From Rhodanobacter sp. PCA2 (GTDB taxonomy: Bacteria; Pseudomonadota; Gammaproteobacteria; Xanthomonadales; Rhodanobacteraceae): a stretch of DNA of 64,000 nucleotides. Numbering within the stretch: position 1 is the first letter of the stretch; every line of letters starts with the position of its first letter. The notes beneath the pieces were generated by a model that saw only the letters and a program-made list of their open reading frames with translations, searched no databases and was not told the DNA's origin. Where the stretch lies: contig NZ_NJIC01000036.1 in the NCBI RefSeq assembly GCF_013620825.1, forward strand, positions 1 through 64,000, read 5' to 3'. The position numbers were made by a program, and so were the translations under genes. Positions 57,797 through 64,000 of this stretch are shown piece by piece.

Positions 57797-60169
57797 ATGG
57801 ACCGTCGCCGTTTCCTGCAAGGCATCGCCGCAACCGGCGTCGCGGCCGGGCTGGCTGCCGCCTCCCGTCCGGGATCGGCTGCCGCAGCCGGCACGCATCC
57901 TTCACCGGCGAAGCCCGCGCCTCCGCCGGTGCGCGTGCCGCTGGCGCAGGCGTCGACGCAAGGCTGCCAGGCCGTGGCGCGTTTCGTCGACGACGCGCAA
58001 TCCTGGGACGTGCTGGAAGATTTCAGCCACCCGGACGGCGACCTGATCCTCGCCAGCGGCGACCTCGCCTGCGTGCTGCGCAAGCGCACCGAAGCCGCCT
58101 ACGACGAGGCGGAGACCGCCTACCTCGGCATGAAGCTGGCCGATATCGCGCGGGCCGAAGCCGACCTGCTGGCCGAACGCCTGCTGCGGCACGGCGAACC
58201 GGACGAACGGGAAGTGCGGCTTGCGGCGCCGCCGCCGGCCGCGCATCTGAACCCGGAGGACTACTACGGCCGCCTGCCCTGGACCACCTTCGTCGGCACC
58301 CGCCAGTGCGCCGACACCATGCCGGTGTATACCTCCGGCAGCACGCGCAGCTATCACGCCGACCAGGTATTCGCCGACCTGCACGATCCCATGCGGGTCG
58401 CGCATCGCCGCGAAGGATTGCTGGGCGGCTGGCTGCCCGCCGTGCACAAGGTGGCGCCGATCGACCAGGGGCGCTGGTACGACGTGCTGGTGTTCGCCGA
58501 CGTGGACGCCACCGACCGCTTCGTGGTGCAGACCTGGCATCGCACCGCACTCGTCGAACACGGCAGGCTCGGCCAGGTCTGCTACGGCCACAGCTATCCC
58601 GACTACCCGCCGCGGCGGGTGGCGCCGGATGCCGCCGCGTTCTATCGCGCGCTGCTGCGCTTCCACGATGAGTGGCAGCGCGAACTGGCCGATATCAGTC
58701 CAGCCACGCTGCCGGCGCCCGGCTGGGCCGACATGGCCCGCCACGCCTTCGCCCGCGAGCTGGTGGTGCGCCCGGGCGGCGACTATCCCAAGTACGGCGC
58801 GGTGGACCGCGACTACTACGGCAACGAATACGACGGCTTCCAGGACACCTTCACCAGTTCGCTGTACGCGAACCTGGAGTGGGGCCGCCATACGCAGGCC
58901 GCCGCAGTATTGGACGGCTATTTCACCGACTTCGTGCAGCCCGACGGCATGATCAACATGCGCGGCGCCGAGACCGGGCAGTTCGGCCTCACCCTCTCGC
59001 TGCTGGCGCGCTACCTGCACTACACCGGCGACCGCGCGCTGCTGGCCAGGCACCGCGACAAGATCGCGGCGACCGCGCAGCTCCTGCTGGAGCTGCACGA
59101 CGCCAGCCTGCGCCTGCCGCCGGACGATCCGGGCCACGGCCTGATCCACGGCTGGAACGAATCGGACGCCTGCCTGTTTCCCGATCCCCGCCTGTGGTGG
59201 AAACCGTACTACGCCAACAGCGCACTGGCCGCGCGCGGACTGGCCGACATCGCCGACGCATGGCCGCAGATCGCCGCTGCCGACGGCGCCGCCACGGCCC
59301 GCCGCTGGCGGGAGCGAGCCGACGCGCTGCGCGAGCAGACCGTGCGGACGCTGCGCGCCAACGTGCGCCACGACCTCGAGCCACCCTACGTCGGGCCGCT
59401 GCCCGGCGTGCGGCTCACCTTCCGCGAATCGCTGGCCCGCGAAAAGCCCAGCGAACAGCAGTGGCCGCACCGTGCCTACGCCGAGCTGCTGCAGGCCGAC
59501 GTGCTGCCCGACGAGCTGGCCCACCTCGTGATCGACTGCATGCGCGGGCATGGCGCCACCAGCATCGGCGTGGTGGCGAACATCGGACCGCCGGACGACA
59601 AGAGCCGCGACATCCTCGGCTTCATTTCCTACGGCTATGCGCAGCAGCTGCTGCGGCTCGACCGGATCGACGAATACCTGCTGTTCCTGTACGCGCACCG
59701 CCACCACGCGCATACGCCGGGCAGCTGGACTGCCGGCGAGGTATCGGACATCGGCGGCGGCATGCCGCTGTTCTGCATGCCCGCGCAAATGACCATACCG
59801 TTGCTGCTGCGCTGGATGCTGGTGTTCGAGGACAGCGCCGGCCGCACCCTGTACCTGGGCCGCGCCGTGCCGCGCGCATGGCTGGCCAGCCGCGAACCGA
59901 TCGGCATCGACAACGCCCCTACCCGCTGGGGCCGCACCGGCTTCCGCCTGCAGGCCGCGCAGGACGGCACGATCCACGGCACGGTCAACCTCCCCGGGCG
60001 AAGCGCGCCCGCGGAGACCTGGCTCAGCCTGCGGCTGCCGGCCGGCAAGCAGCTGGCCGACGTGGAACTCGACGGCCGGGCGGCAAGCGCCGATGATCGC
60101 CGCGGCGACGCCGTACGACTCCGCGGCACTCCCGGCCAGTCCATCCGCATCCGTGCCCGCTGCAGCTGA
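57797..60169 (+). CDS. Tat-exported six-hairpin glycosidase-like protein of unknown specificity
   Basis: A 790-residue protein. The twin-arginine signal MDRRRFLQGIAATG is clear. Residues about 60-300 look like a beta-sandwich domain. Residues about 310-690 have the (alpha/alpha)6 toroid style, with DGFQDTFTSSLYANLEWG, GYFTDFVQPDGMINMRGAET and LIHGWNESDACLFPDPRLWW, which recall GH15/GH63/GH78/GH95-type helical barrels. A small C-terminal beta domain ends at IRIRARCS. I cannot place it in a family. Acidic residues in DTFTSS and WNESD are candidate catalytic groups (speculation). It sits 41 bases after the permease gene and just before an alpha-galactosidase and a beta-L-arabinofuranosidase, so a role on the same glycan is likely. 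Confidence 0.75.
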   Translation: MDRRRFLQGIAATGVAAGLAAASRPGSAAAAGTHPSPAKPAPPPVRVPLAQASTQGCQAVARFVDDAQSWDVLEDFSHPDGDLILASGDLACVLRKRTEAAYDEAETAYLGMKLADIARAEADLLAERLLRHGEPDEREVRLAAPPPAAHLNPEDYYGRLPWTTFVGTRQCADTMPVYTSGSTRSYHADQVFADLHDPMRVAHRREGLLGGWLPAVHKVAPIDQGRWYDVLVFADVDATDRFVVQTWHRTALVEHGRLGQVCYGHSYPDYPPRRVAPDAAAFYRALLRFHDEWQRELADISPATLPAPGWADMARHAFARELVVRPGGDYPKYGAVDRDYYGNEYDGFQDTFTSSLYANLEWGRHTQAAAVLDGYFTDFVQPDGMINMRGAETGQFGLTLSLLARYLHYTGDRALLARHRDKIAATAQLLLELHDASLRLPPDDPGHGLIHGWNESDACLFPDPRLWWKPYYANSALAARGLADIADAWPQIAAADGAATARRWRERADALREQTVRTLRANVRHDLEPPYVGPLPGVRLTFRESLAREKPSEQQWPHRAYAELLQADVLPDELAHLVIDCMRGHGATSIGVVANIGPPDDKSRDILGFISYGYAQQLLRLDRIDEYLLFLYAHRHHAHTPGSWTAGEVSDIGGGMPLFCMPAQMTIPLLLRWMLVFEDSAGRTLYLGRAVPRAWLASREPIGIDNAPTRWGRTGFRLQAAQDGTIHGTVNLPGRSAPAETWLSLRLPAGKQLADVELDGRAASADDRRGDAVRLRGTPGQSIRIRARCS

Positions 60170-60206
60170 TCCATTCCCGCCGACCGCCACCGCCATCGAG
60201 GTTCCC

Positions 60207-61424
60207 ATGCGCCTGTACCGCACCGCACTACTCGCCGCCAGCCTGCTGGCCTGCAGCACCGCCATGGCCACGGCGCCACAGGCCCACGCGGCTACGGTCG
60301 CAGCCACGCCGCCGATGGGCTGGAACAGCTGGAACTTCTTCGCGGAGAAGGTCAGCGACGCCGACGTGCGCGCCGCGGCCGACGCGCTGGTCAACAGCGG
60401 CATGCGCGACGCCGGCTATGTCTACGTGAACATCGACGACGGCTGGCAGGGCGAACGCGACGCGCAGGGCACGATCCATCCCAACGCGCGCTTTCCCGAC
60501 ATGAAGGCGCTGGCCGACTACGTCCACGCCCGCGGGCTGAAGCTCGGCATCTACAGCTCGCCGGGCAGCAAGACCTGCGCCGGCTACACCGGCTCGCTGG
60601 GGCACGAGGCCCAGGACGCACGCACCTATGCCAGTTGGGGCGTCGACTACCTGAAGTACGACCTGTGCAGCTACATCGAGGACGTGATGCAGGCCAAGGC
60701 GCCGAACGATCCCGACCAGCAGATGCGGCTGATGATCGCGGCCTACCGCACGATGCACGATGCCTTGCGCACCGCCGGCCGGCCGATCGTGTTCTCGATG
60801 TGCCAGTACGGCTGGGACGCCTCGTGGGAATGGGCCGCCGGCCCGGACATCGGCGCCAACCTGTGGCGCACCACCGGCGACATCACGCCGGAATGGGACC
60901 GCATCTACGCGATCGCCTCGCAGCAGGCCGGCCTGGCCCGCTATGCGGGTCCCGGCCACTGGAACGACCCCGACATGCTGGAAGTCGGCAACGGCAAGCT
61001 CAACGACGCGGAAAACCGCGCGCACTTCAGCTGGTGGGCGATGCTGGCCGCGCCGCTGCTCGCCGGCAACGATCTCGCCCACATGCCGGCGCCGGTGAAG
61101 GCGGTGCTGACCAACAAGGCCGTGATCGCGATCGACCAGGACCCGCTGGGGCGGCAAGCCACGCGCGCCTACGCCGAGGGCGAGACCGAAGTGTGGACGC
61201 GTCCGCTCCAGGGCGGCGGCATGGCCGTCGCGATCTTCAACGTGGGCAGCGACCGCCATGCCGGCACGCATCCCTTCCACCTCGACCTCGCGCGGCTCGG
61301 CCTGCACGGCGCGCAGCAGGGTACCGATCTCTGGAGCGGCAAGCCGCTGACGCTGAGCGAACACATGCCGATCGCGCTGCGCCACCACGACGTGCTGATG
61401 GTGCGGATCGACCAGCCGCATTGA
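60207..61424 (+). CDS. Exported alpha-galactosidase, GH27
   Basis: A 405-residue enzyme with a Sec signal peptide (LLAASLLACSTAMATAPQAHA, quoted in part: ALLAASLLACSTAMA). The mature start TPPMGWNSWNFF is the GH27 signature. The catalytic nucleophile is Asp152 in YLKYDLC, and the acid/base is Asp225 in WRTTGDI; WNDPDMLEVGNG is the substrate loop. GH27 enzymes release terminal alpha-galactose (some beta-L-arabinopyranose). Next to a beta-L-arabinofuranosidase and a hydroxyproline operon, serine-linked galactose of extensin is a possible substrate (inference). Confidence 0.94.
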   Translation: MRLYRTALLAASLLACSTAMATAPQAHAATVAATPPMGWNSWNFFAEKVSDADVRAAADALVNSGMRDAGYVYVNIDDGWQGERDAQGTIHPNARFPDMKALADYVHARGLKLGIYSSPGSKTCAGYTGSLGHEAQDARTYASWGVDYLKYDLCSYIEDVMQAKAPNDPDQQMRLMIAAYRTMHDALRTAGRPIVFSMCQYGWDASWEWAAGPDIGANLWRTTGDITPEWDRIYAIASQQAGLARYAGPGHWNDPDMLEVGNGKLNDAENRAHFSWWAMLAAPLLAGNDLAHMPAPVKAVLTNKAVIAIDQDPLGRQATRAYAEGETEVWTRPLQGGGMAVAIFNVGSDRHAGTHPFHLDLARLGLHGAQQGTDLWSGKPLTLSEHMPIALRHHDVLMVRIDQPH

Positions 61425-61551
61425 AGCCCCAGGCCGTGCCGCCCGCATGGCGTCACGCATGTCGCGGCGGCTTCGCGCCATTCCGTATGGCCGTCCGTTC
61501 AATTCGCACTACCACAAGAACTATGCAGGATTCCGCACGCCAATTCGGCAA

Positions 61552-61570
61552 TTGACACAAGACGGCTTGT
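61552..61570 (+). promoter_or_regulatory. Possible promoter and operator upstream of the GH127 gene
   Basis: TTGACA at 61552-61557 overlaps the inverted repeat ACAAGACGGCTTGT (61557-61570). It lies 97 bases upstream of the GH127 start. No good -10 sequence is visible at the expected spacing, so the promoter call is weak. Confidence 0.25.
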
Positions 61571-61666
61571 CCACATGACGGCAGGATGAAAGCGTGCATC
61601 GGGGGATGCGCGCATTCGCGCCAGGGGTTGCTCCGCTGGCGACATCCAGGCTTTCGGGGATCGGGC

Positions 61667-63631
61667 ATGTCAGACGACGCGGGATATCGCAGGCAGTTTC
61701 TCAAGGGCGCGGCCACGGCGCTGGCGTCCGCCATGCTGGCGCCCAGGGCGCTCGCCTTCGCTCCCGACGTGGCCGATCCGCCGCCTTCCGCCACGGTCGC
61801 CGGCGCCGCCCCGGCCTCCCGCGAACAGCCTGTCTACCGCATGCAGGGTTTCCCCCTGAACCAGGTACGCCTGCTCGACGGCGAGTTCGCCACCGCGGCC
61901 GCCGCCAACCTGCAGTATCTGCGCAGCCTGCCGGTGGACCGGCTGGCGCACAGCTTCCGCGTGCAGGCCGGCATCGCCTCGCACGCCGCACCGCTGGGCG
62001 GCTGGGAAAAACCGGACTGCGAATTGCGCGGCCATTTCAGCGGCGGCCATTACCTGTCCGCCGTCGCGCTGGCCTGGGCCAGCCACGGCGACCGGACGCT
62101 GAAGGAACGGGGCGACCAGCTGGTCGCGGCACTCGCCGCCTGCCAGCAGGCCAACGGCTACCTCAGCGCATTCCCCGAAAATTTCTTTGACCGCCTCAGC
62201 CGCGGCCAGAAGGTGTGGGCGCCGTTCTACACCATCCACAAGATCCAGGCCGGCATGCTCGACATGTACCTGCATGCCGGCAACCAGCAGGCGTTGCAGG
62301 TCGCCACCGGCATCGGCAACTGGGTCGTGCGCTGGCTCAACGGCTTCTCCGACGACGAGATCGCGCACATCCTGAAAGTGGAATACGGCGGCCTCAACGA
62401 ATCGATGTACGAGCTGTACGCCGTCACCGGCAACGACCGCTACCTCGACGCCGCGCACCGCTTCGACCAGGCCTCGCTGTTCGTCCCGCTGGCGGCCCAT
62501 CGCGACGAGCTGCAAGGCCTGCACAGCAACACCCAGGTGCCCAAGATCATCGGCGCGGCACGACGCTACGAGCTGACCGGCGAACCGCGACACCGGCGCA
62601 TCGCCGAATTCTTCTGGGAAACCGTCACCCGGAACCGCACCTACGCCACCGGCGGCTCCAGCAACGACGAGTTCTGGAAGACCGGGCCGGGCGACCTCAA
62701 GGGGCAGCTCGGGCTCTACAGCGCCGAATGCTGCGTCGCCTACAACCTGCTCAAGCTCACCGATCACGTCTACCGCTGGAGCGGCGACCCGCGCGCCTTC
62801 GACTACTACGAGCGCACGCTCTACAACGCGCGCCTGGGCACCCAGGACGACGACGGCATGAAGCTCTACTACTACTCGCTGCGTCCGGGCGGAGCGAAGG
62901 TGTTCAACACGCCCACCGATTCGTTCTGGTGTTGCACCGGCACCGGCGCCGAGGAGTTCGCGCGCTTCAACGGCAGCATCTATTTCCGCGACGGGCAGGA
63001 TCTCTACGTCAACCTGTTCATCCCCTCCGAACTGGAATGGCCGCAGCAGAAACTGACCCTGCGCCAGGAAACCGCTTTCCCGCGCGAGCCGCGCACCCGC
63101 CTCAGCCTCAAGCTGGGCGCACCGGCCCGCTTCGCCCTCAACCTGCGCGTGCCCGAATGGATCGGCCCCGATGCCAGGGTGCGTCTCAACGGCGAAGCCC
63201 TCGACGTGTTCGCCTCGCCCGGCAGCTACCTGACCCTGCAACGCGAATGGCACGACGGCGACCGCATCGAACTCGAACTGCCGATGCGGCTGCGCAGCGT
63301 GGCCCTGCCGGGCGACGACAGCCTGCGCGCGATGCTGTACGGACCGCTGGTGCTGGCGGCGCGCCTCGGCAGCCATGGCCTGACCCATGCCATGCAGTAC
63401 ACCGGCATGTGGGCCACGCCCGATCCCGAACCCAAGCCGGAACCGGCGCCCCGGATCGCGTCGGACAAACCGGACGACACCGGCTGGATGCGCATCGTGT
63501 CGAAAGACGAACTGCGTTTCGAAGCCACCACCCGCCAGGGCACCGTTGCCGTGGCGCCGCTGAACAGGATTCAGGGCGAGCGCTACGCGGTGTACTGGCA
63601 AAACGCATCGGACGCATCCGACAGCAGTTGA
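61667..63631 (+). CDS. Tat-exported beta-L-arabinofuranosidase, GH127/GH146 (DUF1680) family
   Basis: A 654-residue glycosidase. The Tat signal YRRQFLKGAATALASAM starts near residue 7. The zinc-cysteine active site of the family is present: Glu354 and Cys356 in YSAECCVAYNLLKL and Cys422-Cys423 in FWCCTGTGAEEFARFNGSIY, with cysteine as the expected nucleophile. The (alpha/alpha)6 barrel is followed by two beta domains. In Bifidobacterium and Xanthomonas, relatives remove beta-L-arabinofuranose from hydroxyproline-linked chains of plant extensin. ATG 61667 is chosen since it begins the Tat peptide. The DUF1680 family identity is clear; the exact linkage is inference. Confidence 0.92.
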   Translation: MSDDAGYRRQFLKGAATALASAMLAPRALAFAPDVADPPPSATVAGAAPASREQPVYRMQGFPLNQVRLLDGEFATAAAANLQYLRSLPVDRLAHSFRVQAGIASHAAPLGGWEKPDCELRGHFSGGHYLSAVALAWASHGDRTLKERGDQLVAALAACQQANGYLSAFPENFFDRLSRGQKVWAPFYTIHKIQAGMLDMYLHAGNQQALQVATGIGNWVVRWLNGFSDDEIAHILKVEYGGLNESMYELYAVTGNDRYLDAAHRFDQASLFVPLAAHRDELQGLHSNTQVPKIIGAARRYELTGEPRHRRIAEFFWETVTRNRTYATGGSSNDEFWKTGPGDLKGQLGLYSAECCVAYNLLKLTDHVYRWSGDPRAFDYYERTLYNARLGTQDDDGMKLYYYSLRPGGAKVFNTPTDSFWCCTGTGAEEFARFNGSIYFRDGQDLYVNLFIPSELEWPQQKLTLRQETAFPREPRTRLSLKLGAPARFALNLRVPEWIGPDARVRLNGEALDVFASPGSYLTLQREWHDGDRIELELPMRLRSVALPGDDSLRAMLYGPLVLAARLGSHGLTHAMQYTGMWATPDPEPKPEPAPRIASDKPDDTGWMRIVSKDELRFEATTRQGTVAVAPLNRIQGERYAVYWQNASDASDSS

Positions 63632-63865
63632 ATGCGTGACGCGTCGATCGCCCCCGCGATGGACGCATCCATGGAACGAACCGAAGGGGCGGGCAACCGC
63701 CTCCGGGAGCCCGTGTGCCCGTCGGCAGGTATCGCCATGCAACAGGCCGGCACGGACACAGCGCCACCACCCGTAGCGCAAGGCCGGTTGCACCGCTCCA
63801 GCCTGCGCCATCCACACACCACGCCGCCCTTCATCCCGCGGCCCACCACGCGAGGACCTCACACC

Positions 63866-64000
63866 ATGGAATCCACCGTCCGCCTGCCCGATCGCGCACC
63901 TTGTCGACGCTCCACGCTGATTGCCCACGCCGTTCGTCTTGCGCTTGTGCTCGGCCTGGCGGGCGGCAGCCTCGTCTTGCACGCGGAGGATGCCGGCACC
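63866..64000 (+). CDS. Start of an exported protein, probably a TonB-dependent receptor (3' truncated by window edge)
   Basis: GAGGA precedes the ATG at 63866. The 45 visible residues hold a basic start and a hydrophobic stretch (LALVLGLAGGSLVLHA) followed by EDAGT, the usual end of a signal peptide. Xanthomonad TonB receptors of carbohydrate loci often begin this way, and the place after a GH127 gene fits. No receptor domain is visible, so this is a guess. The 234 bases before it show no other gene. Confidence 0.55.
   Translation, partial: MESTVRLPDRAPCRRSTLIAHAVRLALVLGLAGGSLVLHAEDAGT

Noticed and set aside
61670-63982. 770-codon minus-strand frame opposite the GH127 gene
   Set aside because: The plus-strand frame has complete family motifs; the antisense frame is a codon-bias shadow.

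Overview
The window is high-GC DNA packed with genes, most likely from a chromosome of the Xanthomonadales (Lysobacterales), with the Rhodanobacteraceae side (Dyella, Rhodanobacter, Luteibacter, Frateuria) as the best guess. This rests on gene order and protein character: a kdsD-kdsC-lptC-lptA-lptB...rpoN-hpf block followed by hprK-rapZ-EIIA-HPr-EI, a purM / DUF2066-PerM-Hda divergon, TonB receptors with carbohydrate enzymes, and short intergenic repeats of types common in this order. I see no rRNA, tRNA, CRISPR array, phage or insertion sequence. The genus is inference.

Layout. 1-1566: C-terminal part of RapA. 1591-1862: tandem and palindromic repeats. 1883-4314: frmR-adhC-fghA formaldehyde detoxification operon (minus strand) with a clear operator. 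4429-9985: minus-strand housekeeping genes (amino acid permease, rhomboid protease, NlpC/P60 hydrolase, YggS, M20 peptidase). 10095-11120: SET-domain protein and GNAT acetyltransferase. 11249-17792: two-component pair followed by a four-gene tripartite ABC efflux pump. 17793-18767: a gene-free kilobase made of two inverted copies of one hairpin-rich repeat. 18768-31492: ATL DNA-repair protein, Pit phosphate transporter with its DUF47 partner, CorC-type protein, TrmJ, SuhB, Hda/PerM/DUF2066, purM-purN, DUF3108 and two tandem small membrane paralogs. 31520-36721: murA-ibaG, facing kdsD-kdsC-lptCAB (envelope and LPS). 36965-39548: a copper module (DUF2946 protein plus TonB copper receptor) wedged between lptB and rpoN. 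39657-46136: rpoN, hpf, hprK, rapZ and a regulatory PTS with no sugar permease.

The most interesting part is 46152 to the right edge. A divergent PAS-AraC regulator faces a run of same-strand genes. These encode the complete D-hydroxyproline route from trans-4-hydroxy-L-proline to 2-oxoglutarate (epimerase, FAD / 2Fe-2S / FAD-BFD dehydrogenase, pyrroline-4-hydroxy-2-carboxylate deaminase, 2-oxoglutarate semialdehyde dehydrogenase), then an M24 Xaa-Pro type peptidase, an exported DUF885 peptidase and an amino acid permease. Directly after them come a Tat-exported six-hairpin protein of unknown specificity, a GH27 alpha-galactosidase, a Tat-exported GH127/146-type beta-L-arabinofuranosidase and the start of an exported protein that looks like a TonB receptor. 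Plant extensins carry beta-L-arabinofuranose on hydroxyproline and alpha-galactose on serine. The sequence therefore supports the hypothesis that this is one continuous locus for eating plant hydroxyproline-rich glycoproteins: sugars off, peptide cut, hydroxyproline burnt. Each enzyme family is known; the single-locus combination is my inference.
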